64,000 bases of DNA from Roseibium marinum (GTDB taxonomy: Bacteria; Pseudomonadota; Alphaproteobacteria; Rhizobiales; Stappiaceae): contig NZ_PPCN01000007.1 in the NCBI RefSeq assembly GCF_002906165.1, forward strand, positions 1-64,000. Direction: 5' to 3'. Below are positions 34,269 through 43,776 of the stretch, one piece after another. The notes beneath the pieces are model-generated. The model did no database searches and had not been told where the DNA came from. It saw nothing but the letters and a program-made list of their open reading frames with translations. The translations under genes and the position numbers were made by a program. Position 1 is the first letter of the stretch. Every line of letters starts with the position of its first letter.

Positions 34269-35150
34269 TCACGCCACCTTTCCCAGAAGCCGGTCGGTGA
34301 CCTCGGGTGACACGCGTGCGCGATCTTCACGGGTCTTGACGACACAGGCCAGCGTATCGAAGACGAGCTCACGGCTGTCATGGAGGTTTTTCGCGCCAAG
34401 ACCCAAAAGGGCTGCCGCCCAGTCGATGGTTTCGGCAACGCCGGGCACTTTCGCAAGATCCTCCTTGCGCAGTTTCCCCATGAGTTCGGCGATCTGCAGG
34501 GCAAGCGCGGCGTCGAGCCCCTCGACACGTGACAGCAGGATACGCGCCTCCCGGTCAGGCGTCGGGTAATCGACATAATGGTAGAGGCAGCGCCGGCGCA
34601 GGGCATCCGACAGCTCGCGCGTCCCGTTGGAGGTCAGTACGACGCGCGGAATGGTGGTCGCCGCCACCGTTCCCAGTTCCGGGATCGACACCTGGTAGTC
34701 CGACAGGATTTCCAGCAGAAAAGCTTCGAATTCCTCGTCCGCGCGGTCGATCTCGTCAATCAGAAGAACCGGAGCCCTGTCTTGCCGGATGGCCGCCAGA
34801 AGCGGACGCTCAAGGAGGTATTTTTCTGAAAAGATCGCTTCTTCAACGGCTTCAGCATCCTCACCGGAGCCTTCCCGCGCCTTGATCGCGAGGAGCTGGC
34901 GCTGATAATTCCATTCATAGATGGCATCGGACCGATCAAGCCCTTCGTAACACTGCAGCCTGATCAGAGCCGTGTTTTCAAGCCGTGAGAGCGCCTTGGC
35001 AACCTCGGTCTTGCCGACGCCTGCTTCGCCTTCCAGCAGCAGCGGGCGGTCCAGCATTTCCGTCAGAAGCAGGGCGGTCGCCAGTCCCTCATCGGCGACA
35101 TAACCCGTTTCCGCCAAAGCCTTTGCCACTTGTTCCTTGGTCTTCGTCAT
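34269..35150 (-). CDS. coxD: CoxD, MoxR-type AAA+ ATPase for CO dehydrogenase maturation
   Basis: A 293-residue AAA+ ATPase: Walker A GEAGVGKTE, Walker B VLLIDEIDRADEEFEAFLLE, sensor 1 VVLTSNGTRELSDALRRRC, and a C-terminal lid (RELVFDTLACVVKTREDRARVS). In Oligotropha CoxD is needed for sulfuration and copper insertion at the Mo site. The ATG at 35150 is chosen; a TTG at 35168 lies only 2-3 bases after a GGAGG and would add six residues. A 208-base gap with a hairpin and repeat-like sequence separates it from coxL. Confidence 0.87.
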   Translation of the reverse strand: MTKTKEQVAKALAETGYVADEGLATALLLTEMLDRPLLLEGEAGVGKTEVAKALSRLENTALIRLQCYEGLDRSDAIYEWNYQRQLLAIKAREGSGEDAEAVEEAIFSEKYLLERPLLAAIRQDRAPVLLIDEIDRADEEFEAFLLEILSDYQVSIPELGTVAATTIPRVVLTSNGTRELSDALRRRCLYHYVDYPTPDREARILLSRVEGLDAALALQIAELMGKLRKEDLAKVPGVAETIDWAAALLGLGAKNLHDSRELVFDTLACVVKTREDRARVSPEVTDRLLGKVA

Positions 35151-35177
35151 AAGGTCCGTTCTCTTCAAACCTCCGCC

Positions 35178-35292
35178 TCGTCATTGCAGGACCTGATCCG
35201 GCAATCCATGCCATATCCCTGCCAGATCTGTACCGACTGAATACTTGGCAGGGTCGCGGCATGGATCCCTGGGTCGAGCCATGGGAAGACGG
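35178..35292. repeat. Palindromic intergenic repeat between coxL and coxD
   Basis: The segment contains ATCCATGCC (35203-35211) and its inverse GGCATGGAT (35258-35266), then CCCTGGGTCGAGCC. This wording, with TCATTGC and GGACCTGATCCGGCAATCCA, is familiar from dispersed palindromic elements of Hyphomicrobiales genomes. Only one copy is in this window, so repeat status rests on memory of such elements. Confidence 0.45.
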
Positions 35293-35294
35293 GG

Positions 35295-35325
35295 CAGGAG
35301 AGGTCCTGTTTCAAGACCTCTCCTG
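35295..35325 (-). terminator. Perfect 11-bp hairpin after coxL
   Basis: CAGGAGAGGTC (35295-35305) pairs perfectly with GACCTCTCCTG (35315-35325) around a 9-base loop, 34 bases past the coxL stop on the minus strand, followed by CCCCGTC. It probably protects the coxMSL message or partially stops transcription before the maturation genes, which are needed in smaller amounts. Confidence 0.62.
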
Positions 35326-35358
35326 AATTAAGGGGTGGCGTGGACCGCCACTCCCAAT

Positions 35359-37779
35359 TCAGCCGTGCGCGCCAAGGTCTTTGGCGGCTTGCCACAGCCG
35401 CCAGGCGTCATGCGGCATCTGGATATGTGTGCTGCCCAGGAACTGGAACGCATCGTTCACGGCGTTGGAAAAGGCCGGCACTCCGCCGACATTCGGGCTT
35501 TCGCCCACACCCTTGGCCCCGATCGGGTGATGCGGACTGGGCGTGACGGTGTGATCGGTTTCCCAATGCGGCGTTTCGACCGCCGTCGGTATGAAGAAAT
35601 CCATGAAGGATGCGCCGAGCACGTTGCCAATCTCGTCGTAGCGGATTTCCTGGCCCATCGCGATGGCGAAGGCCTCGGTCAAACCGCCATGGACCTGCCC
35701 CTCGATGATCATCGGATTGATCCGGGTGCCGCAATCGTCCAGCGCATAGAAGCGCCGGGTTTTTGCAACTCCGGTATCGACATCGATATCCATGACGCAG
35801 AAATAGGCGCCGAAGGGAAAGGTCATGTTTGGCGGATCATAGTAACTTACCGCTTCCAGACCCGGTTCCATGCCGGGAGGCGGGGCATGATAGGCGGCCC
35901 AGGCAATCTCCTTCATGGATTTGCGTGCCTGCGGATTGCCCTTGACCTGGAAACCGTCCACGTCCCATTCCAGGTCGTATTCGGAGACTTCCAGCATGTG
36001 CGCGGCAATCATCTGCGCCTTGTTCCGGATCTTGCGCGAAGCAAGGGCGATTGCCGCGCCGGCAACCGGCGTGGAGCGGGACCCGTAGGTGCCCAGGCCG
36101 TAGGGCGCCGTGTCCGTGTTGCCTTCCTCGACCATGATGTCCGCGGCCGGAATGCCGATCTCCGTGGCGATGATCTGCGCCCAGGTGGTCTCGTGACCCT
36201 GGCCCTGGGACTTGGTGCCCATACGCGAAATCACCGAACCGGTCGGATGCACGCGGATTTCCGCGCTGTCGAACATGGCCACGCCGAGGATGTCGCAGTT
36301 CTTCGAGGGTCCGGCACCGACGATCTCGGTGAAGAAGGAGACGCCGATTCCCATGATTTCGCGTGTTTCTCCGCGCCTGAAGGCTTCCTGCTTGGCCTTC
36401 TGTTCAGCCCGCAGTTCACGGTAACCGATCGTGTCCATCGCCTTGTGCATGGCGGTGTGGTAGTCGCCGCTGTCATATTCCCAGCCAAGCGCCGACTGAT
36501 AGGGGAACTGTTCAGGCTTGACGAAATTCTTGATGCGCAGGTCCGCCGGATCCATGCCGAGCTTTTGCGCGAGAATATCCATCCCCCGCTCGATGCAGTA
36601 GGCGGCCTCCGTCACGCGGAACGAACAACGATAGGCAACGCCTCCAGGCGCCTTGTTGGTATAGACGCCATCGACTTCCAGGTGGGCGGTCGGAAAGTCG
36701 TAGGATCCCGTGACGATGTTGAAGAAACCGGCCGGCCATTTGGACGGATCGGCGCAGGCATCGAAGCCGCCGTGGTCGGCAAGTACGTGGACCTTCAGGC
36801 CGGTCACCGTGCCGTCGTTCTTTGCCGCGATTTCCGCGGTCATGTGATAGTCGCGGGCAAAGGACGTGGTGGAGAGGTTCTCCATCCGGTCCTCGACCCA
36901 TTTGATCGGCACCCCGGTGACGATGGACGCGACGATGGCGCAGATATAGCCCGGATAGGCACCGACCTTGTTGCCGAACCCGCCGCCGATATCCGGCGCG
37001 ATCACGTGGATCTTGTGTTCCGGGATGGTGGACAGAAGAGAGGCCACGGTGCGGATCACATGCGGAGCCTGGAAGGTGCCCCAGACGGTGAGTTCACCGG
37101 TAATCTTGTCCATTGAGGCGATGCACTGGCAGGTCTCCAGGGGGGAGGGATGCGTGCGGTGATAGGAGATCATCTCCTTGATCGTGACATCCGCATCTTT
37201 GAAAGCCCTGGCGGTCTCGTCCTTGTCACCAACCTCCCAGGTGAAGATGTGATTATGGTGCTTGCGCGGTCCGTGCGCGCCCTCGGTCTTGCCCTCGAGA
37301 TCGGGCCGAAGGACAGGCGCATCCGCATCCATTGACTTGAAGGGGTCGACCAGGACGGGAAGCTCTTCATATTCGACTTCGACAAGCTGGATGGCGTCGT
37401 CGGCGATGTAGCGGTCTTCCGCGACCACGAACGCCACTTCCTGATTCTGATAGAGCACCTTGCCGTCGGCCAGAACCATCTGGACATCGCCGGCCAGTGT
37501 CGGCATCCAGGCAAGGTTTACGCCCTTGAGGTCCTCGGCCGTCAGCACCGCGATCACACCCGGCAGCTTCAGGGCTTCAGTCGCATCGATCTTGGTGACT
37601 TTGGCGTGGGCATAGGGTGAGCGGACGAAGTCGCCGAAGAGCATACCCGGCAGTTTCACGTCGTCGACGTAATTGCCCTTGCCCTGGGTGAAGCGAATGT
37701 CTTCAACGCGCTTGCGCTTGCAGCCCATGCCTTCAAGGGCGGCCTCGCGCTGTTCCCGTGTCGGGGTCATGTCGTTCAT
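35359..37779 (-). CDS. coxL: Form I aerobic CO dehydrogenase, large (Mo-Cu) subunit
   Basis: An 806-residue molybdenum hydroxylase subunit, close to the 809 of Oligotropha CoxL. The form I active-site loop AYRCSFR is at residues 382-388 with C385 as the Cu-ligating Cys; form II enzymes carry AYRGAGR instead. [32 protein letters not shown] and the catalytic Glu in [13 protein letters not shown] are also present. It oxidises CO with water to CO2, 2 H+ and 2 e-. coxS overlaps by 4 bases upstream. It is the main CO-oxidising subunit, with electrons passed to CoxS and CoxM. Confidence 0.96.
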   Translation of the reverse strand: MNDMTPTREQREAALEGMGCKRKRVEDIRFTQGKGNYVDDVKLPGMLFGDFVRSPYAHAKVTKIDATEALKLPGVIAVLTAEDLKGVNLAWMPTLAGDVQMVLADGKVLYQNQEVAFVVAEDRYIADDAIQLVEVEYEELPVLVDPFKSMDADAPVLRPDLEGKTEGAHGPRKHHNHIFTWEVGDKDETARAFKDADVTIKEMISYHRTHPSPLETCQCIASMDKITGELTVWGTFQAPHVIRTVASLLSTIPEHKIHVIAPDIGGGFGNKVGAYPGYICAIVASIVTGVPIKWVEDRMENLSTTSFARDYHMTAEIAAKNDGTVTGLKVHVLADHGGFDACADPSKWPAGFFNIVTGSYDFPTAHLEVDGVYTNKAPGGVAYRCSFRVTEAAYCIERGMDILAQKLGMDPADLRIKNFVKPEQFPYQSALGWEYDSGDYHTAMHKAMDTIGYRELRAEQKAKQEAFRRGETREIMGIGVSFFTEIVGAGPSKNCDILGVAMFDSAEIRVHPTGSVISRMGTKSQGQGHETTWAQIIATEIGIPAADIMVEEGNTDTAPYGLGTYGSRSTPVAGAAIALASRKIRNKAQMIAAHMLEVSEYDLEWDVDGFQVKGNPQARKSMKEIAWAAYHAPPPGMEPGLEAVSYYDPPNMTFPFGAYFCVMDIDVDTGVAKTRRFYALDDCGTRINPMIIEGQVHGGLTEAFAIAMGQEIRYDEIGNVLGASFMDFFIPTAVETPHWETDHTVTPSPHHPIGAKGVGESPNVGGVPAFSNAVNDAFQFLGSTHIQMPHDAWRLWQAAKDLGAHG

Positions 37780-38285
37780 TCTGCAGCCTCCTGAAATTCA
37801 GTGCCGTTCAGCTTGGCCGCGGCATACTGGATGGCCTTGACGATGTTCTGGTAGCCGGTGCAGCGGCACAGGTTTCCCGAGATCCCCATACGGATTTCGT
37901 CTTCCGTCGGATTCGGGTTCTCCTGCAAAAGCCTGTGGGCGCGCGTGATCATGCCCGGTGTGCAGAAGCCGCATTGCAGCCCGTGCATCTGGCGGAACCC
38001 TTCCTGAAGAGCCGACAGCGTGCCGTCCGCGTTGGCCATGCCTTCGATGGTGGTCAGTTCCGCGGCGTTCGCCTGGACGGCGAACAACGTGCAGCTTTTT
38101 ACCGACATGCCGTTCATCTCGACCGTGCAGGCGCCGCAATGCGAGGTTTCGCAGCCGATATGCGGTCCGGTCAGGTTCAGTTCTTCGCGCAGAAAATGGA
38201 TCAGAAGCGTGCGCGCCTCAACGAAACGCTGCACCTTCTTGCCGTTGACGGTCATCGTGACCGGGATCTGTTCAATATCGCTCAT
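37776..38285 (-). CDS. coxS: CO dehydrogenase small subunit (two 2Fe-2S clusters)
   Basis: A 169-residue iron-sulfur subunit. The plant-type cluster ligands are C45, C50, C53 and C65 (CETSHCGAC ... SC), and the second cluster uses C105, C108, C140 and C142 (CGFC ... CRC). It relays electrons from the Mo-Cu site in CoxL to FAD in CoxM. It overlaps coxL by 4 bases and follows coxM by 23, the M-S-L order diagnostic of form I operons. Confidence 0.95.
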   Translation of the reverse strand: MSDIEQIPVTMTVNGKKVQRFVEARTLLIHFLREELNLTGPHIGCETSHCGACTVEMNGMSVKSCTLFAVQANAAELTTIEGMANADGTLSALQEGFRQMHGLQCGFCTPGMITRAHRLLQENPNPTEDEIRMGISGNLCRCTGYQNIVKAIQYAAAKLNGTEFQEAAE

Positions 38286-38308
38286 GTGTTTCTCCCTCAG
38301 TCCCGGTC

Positions 38309-39175
38309 TCAGCTTCTGGCCCGTTCGGCGGCGCGGGCAAGAGCGCGCTCCACCATCACACCGGCCATTTTCGTTCGGTATTCCGCGGGTCCGCGGCCAT
38401 CGGAGGCGGGCTGGGTGATGGCTTCGGCCGCGGCGACCGCGCGCTTGACGGTCGCCGCGTCAAGCGTCGAACCGGTCAGGATGTCGCCGGCCTCACTTGC
38501 AAACAGCGGTGTGTCGGCAACATTGGTAAGGGCGACGGAGCACATGCCGACCGTTCCGCCGTTCATCGTCAGAACGATGGCCGCGGCGGCGGTGGCGTAG
38601 TCGCCAACCTTGCGCTTCAGCTTTTCATAGGCGTAGCCGTGACCTGCGGCAGGAACCGGAATTCGGATGGAAGTCAGGATTTCCTCCGGCGCCAGCGCGG
38701 TGAAATAGGCGGCTTCGTAAAACGCGCGCGCCGCGACCTGACGGTCACCGTCCGGACCCGTCAGCACGTAGGAAGCGTCCAGGCACTGCATCAGGGCAGG
38801 CATGTCGTTGCCCGGATCGCCATTGGCGACATTGCCGCCGAGCGTGCCCACGTAGCGGATCTGCGGGTCCGCGATCATCAAGGCCGTTTCACGAATGATC
38901 GGCAGCTTCGCGCTCAGAAGGTCCGAGCCGATCAACTCGTGCTGCGTCGTCATGGCGCCGATGGTGATTGTGTCGCCATCTTCCGAAATGCCCTTCAGGG
39001 CTGCGATGCCCCCAAGATCGACGAGATGTTCGGGCGCCGCCATGCGGAGCTTCATCATCGGGATCAGGCTGTGTCCGCCGGACAGCGGGCGCGCTTCATC
39101 TCCGTGATTGGCCAGAATGGCGACAGCTTCGGCCACCGACGATGGCCGGTGATAGGTGAATACACCAGGGATCAC
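38309..39175 (-). CDS. coxM: CO dehydrogenase medium (FAD) subunit
   Basis: A 288-residue flavoprotein, the same length as Oligotropha CoxM. FAD-binding motifs are [16 protein letters not shown] near the N-terminus and [18 protein letters not shown] centrally. The start is taken as the GTG at 39175, which has GGGAGGAG at 6-base spacing; the TTG at 39193 would put that ribosome site inside the gene. It is the first structural gene of the operon, 420 bases downstream of coxC. Confidence 0.94.
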   Translation of the reverse strand: MIPGVFTYHRPSSVAEAVAILANHGDEARPLSGGHSLIPMMKLRMAAPEHLVDLGGIAALKGISEDGDTITIGAMTTQHELIGSDLLSAKLPIIRETALMIADPQIRYVGTLGGNVANGDPGNDMPALMQCLDASYVLTGPDGDRQVAARAFYEAAYFTALAPEEILTSIRIPVPAAGHGYAYEKLKRKVGDYATAAAAIVLTMNGGTVGMCSVALTNVADTPLFASEAGDILTGSTLDAATVKRAVAAAEAITQPASDGRGPAEYRTKMAGVMVERALARAAERARS

Positions 39176-39595
39176 GTCTCTCTCCTCCCTCAAACGGTCC
39201 TTGCTGAAGGACCGAAACCGGAATATCGGCCCGCGTTACCGGGTCGCGTTCCCGGGCTGACCATGTGCTGCCCCCGGACCGGCGGCAGTTTGTCACATGA
39301 GTACAAGGGTGCGGAGATGTGCGGTGCACACTCAAGACAGCATGCACAAACAGCTTGCGCGATTACACGGATGACGAGATCTTTCGCACGAAATACGGTA
39401 AGAATACTGCCGTATTTAGTAGGCTTCTTCGAATAAAATTCTGATAAAGGACAACAATTCAATACGATAGAAGAAGGAACGAGAAAACTGCCATGCTACT
39501 TAAGGGTGTGGTAACTTCCTGAGGATTCGCACGAACGGCGTCGAAACAGGCACTCCGCCAACTGGGTCTTCCGGTTTCAAACACACGAAAGCAGC
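39176..39595. other. Control region between coxC and coxM
   Basis: A 420-base gap without a credible gene. It should hold the promoter for coxMSLDEFG. It contains self-complementary words (GTGCAC near 39328, GCATGC near 39340) and an AT-rich stretch at about 39400-39470. I cannot point to a proven binding site. A LytTR regulator encoded just upstream (CoxC) makes direct-repeat LytTR boxes worth looking for here. Confidence 0.5.
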
Positions 39596-40858
39596 TTACT
39601 GCGCTGCAGCAGCATGCCCCCGGGAGGAAGAATTGTCCGCGAGTGTCATGAGGCGGGTCCTGACCCGCGCCCATCTTGACCGGCTGACAGGCACCGTCTG
39701 TCCGTTCTCTCCAGCCAGAATGAGCAAACCGCCATCGCCGGCGCGCTTGAAACCGGCCACCTGTTCCAGATTGACAATGTGGCTGCGATGCACCCGGTTG
39801 AAAGTCTTGGGATCCAGTTGCTGTTCGACTTCGCTGATCGACAGTGGGCAGAAGAACTCCCGGTTGCCGTCGTAAATCCTGGTGTAATGCGCATCGGCGT
39901 GAATGACGTGGATATCGCAAACCCCGATCTGTGTTTTCTGGCCATCCCGCTCGATAGGCAGCATGCGCCTCGCTGACGGAGAAGTCGCGCGCACGGGCAC
40001 TGCGGCAGACTGCAAGCCGGCGGCGGATCTGTAAGGCATGGAAGGTTCCACCTCCAGAGCCTCAATATCCTCCATGGCGGCCTCACCGATGGTCACGGTC
40101 CCCGGCTGGCCGGTCTCGCCCGCCGTTTTTCGCGGACCGGCAGCATCCCCGTTTTCCTGTGCGGGAACCAGAGCCAGGAGAAAGAGCCCCGAAACGAGAA
40201 ACGCAACGCAGGAGACAAGTATTGCCAGCATGCCGGGGCTAAGGGCCGGTGCCCGGAATGCCGAAGACGGCTGCGTCAGGTCATAGGTCAGGCCGGCCAT
40301 CGCGGTATAGTGCATAGCCGCGATGGCGAGTGCGAGCACCGCCGCCGAAAACACGATCGGCGGGCGCCGGCCCGGTCCGAAAAGCAGCCACATGGCAAGT
40401 CCGGCGGCGTTGAACGCGATCAGGAAACTGGCAAGGACGTAAGAGGGGTCATGCCGCATGTGAAGCGATTCATGCAGGGCATACATGCCGAGATAATGCA
40501 TGGTGCAAATGCCGCTTCCCATGACAAAGGCGGCCAGGCCGAGACGCAGAGGGGTAAGACGGGCGTTGCTCGCCGCGAATACCGCTATGCCGACAACCAG
40601 CACGCAGACCAGAAATGACAGAAGTGTCGGCAGAACCAGAAAATCGACCGCCACAGGAAGCCGGGCGGCGAGCATGCCGACAAAATGCATCGACCAGATC
40701 GCCAGCGCCAGCGTCAGCGCCGCACCGGCCAGAAGCACCCGGCGGCGGGCAGCAGTGGCCTGCCCGACCTGAACCGCAAGGTTCAGCCCGACAAAGCTTC
40801 CCTGAAAGGCCATCAAGAGCGATAGCGCAACGAGCCACGGCTCGTGCATCACCGACAT
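39596..40858 (-). CDS. coxC: CoxC, MHYT-sensor and LytTR DNA-binding regulator
   Basis: A 420-residue membrane regulator. The N-terminal MHYT sensor has seven spans with the motifs SMHFVGM, TMHYLGM and AMHYTAM, whose His and Met residues are proposed copper ligands sensing CO, O2 or NO. After a linker of about 80 residues the C-terminal LytTR domain follows (HVIHADAHYTRIYDGNREFFCPLSISEVEQQL, NRVHRSHIVNLEQVAGFKR). Oligotropha CoxC and CoxH have this layout and control cox genes. The start at 40858 has AGGAG at 8-base spacing; upstream in-frame sequence overlaps another region and is not used. Confidence 0.88.
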   Translation of the reverse strand: MSVMHEPWLVALSLLMAFQGSFVGLNLAVQVGQATAARRRVLLAGAALTLALAIWSMHFVGMLAARLPVAVDFLVLPTLLSFLVCVLVVGIAVFAASNARLTPLRLGLAAFVMGSGICTMHYLGMYALHESLHMRHDPSYVLASFLIAFNAAGLAMWLLFGPGRRPPIVFSAAVLALAIAAMHYTAMAGLTYDLTQPSSAFRAPALSPGMLAILVSCVAFLVSGLFLLALVPAQENGDAAGPRKTAGETGQPGTVTIGEAAMEDIEALEVEPSMPYRSAAGLQSAAVPVRATSPSARRMLPIERDGQKTQIGVCDIHVIHADAHYTRIYDGNREFFCPLSISEVEQQLDPKTFNRVHRSHIVNLEQVAGFKRAGDGGLLILAGENGQTVPVSRSRWARVRTRLMTLADNSSSRGHAAAAQ

Positions 40859-41001
40859 ATCGACACTCCTCTCCCAAATGTCACAGCCACCGCGAAGTGG
40901 CGGGAATCCTCTGCGACAAATGATAGGGGAAACCGTCAGGGGCGGCAAATGGGCATTGCGACAGGTCTTCCATGAGAAAGTCCGAACCGGCTGGTTCCTA
41001 G

Positions 41002-42642
41002 TCAACCGAGCCGCTTGATGACCCCATCCGCCCAGCGGTCGGTCGCGGCGCCGACACAGTCGTGGATGGAATCGGCCGCGATGACACTGCCCAGAGCCAG
41101 GCGCCCCAACAGGCTCAGTCCGTGCTGAACGCGTCCGTTTCGATCGATCAGCCCGCCGTCTGCCTCGGTTTGCGCTCCAAGCCCCTCCGCAACGGCACAG
41201 ATACGCCCGCCATCGACGAGATTCGTGATCAGCGGATCGTTCGATTTTTCCAGTGCCGGCGGCGGCATGACCGCATCGATCATTACCGATGCCGTCACAG
41301 AAGTTTCGTCCTCGATCAGCCGCCAACCATCTGTGGTCAGTTCGATGTCAGGATCGTCGGCCGCGCGCAGATCGACCACCCCGGCCTCGATCAACATGAG
41401 AAGTTCTCTCGCGGAGCGAAGCGGGGGGCCATAGGAATAGCGTTTCAGCCCCTCGTCAAAACCGATCAATGCGCTGGCGGTCTCCGCCTCGACCCGGGCC
41501 GGGTTGAACCCGCGCCGCAACGCGTTCTGCCACTTGCGCCAAAGCTGGCCGATCACGAAACCGGGCGAGGGCGGCAGAAGGCCCTCGGCCATGTCGATGC
41601 CCTCCCGCAGAACCACAATCGGGGACCGGGTTTCCTGTGCCCCGGGATTGTCCCGTTCGATCTCCAACCATTTTTCGACGGCTTCCTGATCGGCTGAACA
41701 GCCGCTCGCCTCCAGAATACGCATCGCCGGCACATGGAACGCCTCGCAAATACCGAACAAAGCATCCTCGGGGCTCGCAGCAAGCGCCTTCGAAAGAGCA
41801 GTTTCAAATGCGCGGGTTTCTTCCGGTGTTGGGTCGAACGCGTCATCCAGGTCGACATTGGCAGGTTTTGGAAAGGGGGCATAGCCGTCCAGAGAAAAGG
41901 GCAGAATTCTCAAAGGTTCACGACCGGATCTGTGATACTTGCCATCCTCGAAATGCCCACCCATGCCGCAGGTTAACAGCCGCAGCACATCCAGCGTGGA
42001 AAGCCCCAGGCCGCGAATGGCAACGGTACGCCCGGCCCATTCGCGGGCCGCAGAAAGCAGCGCGTTTGCCGGATAGGCGGCGATCAACTCGCCCTTGCTG
42101 TCATTTGCATGGTTCTGCCAACGCGCCAGTTGCTCGTCCGGCACGGTGTCCGGTTGGCCCTGGGTGAGAAGAACTTCCGCATAAGGACCAAAACGCTCTC
42201 CTTTCGCGTCAATCCACCAGCCGTCTCTGCCACGGACAATCTTCTGCACCGTCGCGAAATGCTGCGTGATATGAAAACAGCTTGTATTGTCGGCAAGATC
42301 CTTGAACCGGGCGGCAAGATAAAGACCGAGACCGGCTCGCGCCGGAAAGACCTCCGGATCAGCATCGAGAGGTTCGAAATCAGACAGTTCACCAAGGCTT
42401 GAACCGGCAAAGCCTGGCGACCCCAGAGACACCTCGCGGAGCGGAAGGTTCAAAAGACAAAGGTCGCTTTGATCGGGACTGAAGTTCGGACCGGCTCCCG
42501 CCTGGGCGACCGGGTCGAATATATCGACGTCTATGGGAAGCCCGGTCCCTTCGACCCGTTCAGCCAAGGCTTCAAGAGCCCCCAGTCCGCGCGGCCCCAT
42601 GCCGACAACTGCAATGCGCGGTCTGCTCTTTGAAAATGTCAT
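41002..42642 (-). CDS. FAD/NAD(P)-binding protein of unknown substrate
   Basis: A 546-residue protein with an N-terminal dinucleotide-binding motif RIAVVGMGPRGLGALEAL and a FAD/NAD(P)-binding domain of the HI0933/FAD_NAD_binding_9 type (VDIFDPVAQAGAGPNFSPDQSDLCLLNLP, AIRGLGLSTLDVLRLL). Proteins of this group are scattered, often unlinked to a pathway. It lies between coxC and tRNA-Ser on the minus strand, 143 bases upstream of coxC, and is probably an independent unit. Substrate unknown. Confidence 0.75.
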   Translation of the reverse strand: MTFSKSRPRIAVVGMGPRGLGALEALAERVEGTGLPIDVDIFDPVAQAGAGPNFSPDQSDLCLLNLPLREVSLGSPGFAGSSLGELSDFEPLDADPEVFPARAGLGLYLAARFKDLADNTSCFHITQHFATVQKIVRGRDGWWIDAKGERFGPYAEVLLTQGQPDTVPDEQLARWQNHANDSKGELIAAYPANALLSAAREWAGRTVAIRGLGLSTLDVLRLLTCGMGGHFEDGKYHRSGREPLRILPFSLDGYAPFPKPANVDLDDAFDPTPEETRAFETALSKALAASPEDALFGICEAFHVPAMRILEASGCSADQEAVEKWLEIERDNPGAQETRSPIVVLREGIDMAEGLLPPSPGFVIGQLWRKWQNALRRGFNPARVEAETASALIGFDEGLKRYSYGPPLRSARELLMLIEAGVVDLRAADDPDIELTTDGWRLIEDETSVTASVMIDAVMPPPALEKSNDPLITNLVDGGRICAVAEGLGAQTEADGGLIDRNGRVQHGLSLLGRLALGSVIAADSIHDCVGAATDRWADGVIKRLG

Positions 42643-42872
42643 GCCAAGTATCTCACCACCAGTTTGCCGTCTGCCTGGGCCGCAACTCCGGCTATCGAGT
42701 TACGGCCGGTTCAAAACGGTGGTCGAGCACCGGAGAACAGATGCCTGCATGGAGCCGAATGAAACGCTCCGGACGCACCGGTTCGGTAAACGAACGCACG
42801 ACGCGCCGTTTGGTTCCATAACAAGAGCGGATTTCAGATGATGTTGTGGCGTCTGATCAGAAAAAGAAAAAA

Positions 42873-42962
42873 TGGCGGTGAGGGTGGGATTCGAACCCAC
42901 GGTACGCTCTCACGCACGGCGGTTTTCAAGACCGCTGCCTTAAACCACTCGGCCACCTCACC
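42873..42962 (-). tRNA. tRNA-Ser (anticodon UGA), CCA encoded
   Basis: The minus strand reads GGTGAGGTGGCCGAGTGG from 42962, with a 7-bp acceptor stem closed by CCTCACC and followed by G and encoded CCA (42875-42873). The anticodon loop CTTGAAA gives UGA. The long variable arm (GTGCGTGAGAGCGTAC region) and the T loop GTTCGAATCC are those of a class II serine tRNA. The open frame running antisense through it is spurious. Confidence 0.96.
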
Positions 42963-43250
42963 GCAGGCAACCGCATTCGGAAGAATGCCTGCTGCAGATC
43001 CTCCGTTTCCTTCGTCTTTGAACGAAAGTCAAGAGCGCGCATTCATCGTCCGTGCTCAGGTCGCCGAATTCGTGTGGAAGGTCTTGTCCGGTGACGGACC
43101 GCACCTCCGGTTTGTTCCGGTACCGGGCGCTTGCAGGGGCAGGACTTGCGCTGCGGGACCGGAACAAAACCAAAGGGCAGGGGCCGCCGGTCCGGTGTCG
43201 TGGGCAGGGTTTTGAACCGGCGGCCAATGCTGGAGGTGGGATCCAGCAAT

Positions 43251-43274
43251 GCCGATGACTGGGCAGTCATCGGC
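43251..43274. terminator. Perfect 10-bp stem-loop
   Basis: GCCGATGACT (43251-43260) pairs with AGTCATCGGC (43265-43274) around GGGC. No T run on either side and no clear gene upstream on either strand, so it may belong to an unannotated RNA. Confidence 0.45.
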
Positions 43275-43310
43275 AACATGGTGAACCTACGCGGATCGAG
43301 CAGGCGTGAA

Positions 43311-43326
43311 TGTGATGTAGGTCACA
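43311..43326. promoter_or_regulatory. Perfect CRP-family operator palindrome
   Basis: TGTGA (43311-43315) and TCACA (43322-43326) flank a 6-base spacer, exactly the E. coli CRP consensus. It lies about 450 bases ahead of rlpA and 350 bases past the tRNA, in apparently noncoding DNA. A CRP/FNR-family regulator site is likely, but the gene it serves is unclear. Confidence 0.5.
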
Positions 43327-43776
43327 TACAAATCTATTGCCGAATATTGACCAACTGTGCCCTGCATGCAACACGCTGAAACGTTCAGTCGAGCATCGGA
43401 AAACAGTCGCATTTACTGAGGCTTAGCGAAATAACCGGCAGGTCCGACAAGCGGCTCGCGACACAAAGCTGGGAGTTGTTGAAATGAAAGCGGCCTCCAG
43501 CCTCGACGGTCGGTTTACTTTGAAGTAATAAAAATACGCTTTAGTAGGCAAAGTTGCGAGACTCACGGCGGGGGCTGGTGTGTCTTGCGGGGAATGATCG
43601 TAAAGATCTGAAAATGCCTTTGAACCGACGCGGATAAAACCACGCGCCGGGATGTATCGCGTGAGCCGCGGGGCCGCCGGCGCGTAATTGAGTAGGACGG
43701 CAGTATGCAAGGGATAGGCGGGCAATCTTGCCAGGCGGCAGTCCAGGGGACAGACCACGTGGCAGAAACGTCTTCA

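Larger units (their letters stand above)
42963..43776. other. 814-base region with no recognised protein gene
   Basis: Only fragmentary frames lie between tRNA-Ser and rlpA. Within it are a perfect 10-bp hairpin (43251-43274), a perfect CRP-type palindrome (43311-43326) and a GC-rich stretch (43100-43240) with repeated CCGG words. An ATG at 43485 with GGAG ahead opens a 14-codon frame (MKAASSLDGRFTLK). The region could hide a small RNA or leader peptide, but nothing is firm. Confidence 0.45.

Noticed and set aside
31967..34300. Plus-strand frame of 777 codons opposite coxG, coxF and coxE
   Set aside because: It is the shadow of three well-supported minus-strand cox genes; its composition is Arg/His/Gln-rich with no domain resemblance.
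34265..34606. N-terminal extension of the coxE frame
   Set aside because: It lies inside coxD in another frame; coxE has a normal start 4 bases after the coxD stop.
35335..37116. Plus-strand frame of 593 codons opposite coxL
   Set aside because: A high-GC shadow of coxL, which has complete active-site motifs and family length.
35359..37779. Form II (BMS-type) CO dehydrogenase or aldehyde oxidase
   Set aside because: CoxL has AYRCSFR, not AYRGAGR, and the gene order is M-S-L rather than S-L-M.
40859..41326. N-terminal extension of the coxC frame to 576 codons
   Set aside because: The extension overlaps the FAD/NAD(P)-binding gene and lies ahead of a good ribosome site at the shorter MHYT-protein start.
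42838..43215. Open frame of 125 codons starting MMLWRLIRKRKNGGEGGIRTHG
   Set aside because: It runs antisense through tRNA-Ser; the GGIRTHG wording is the well-known false translation of a serine tRNA.
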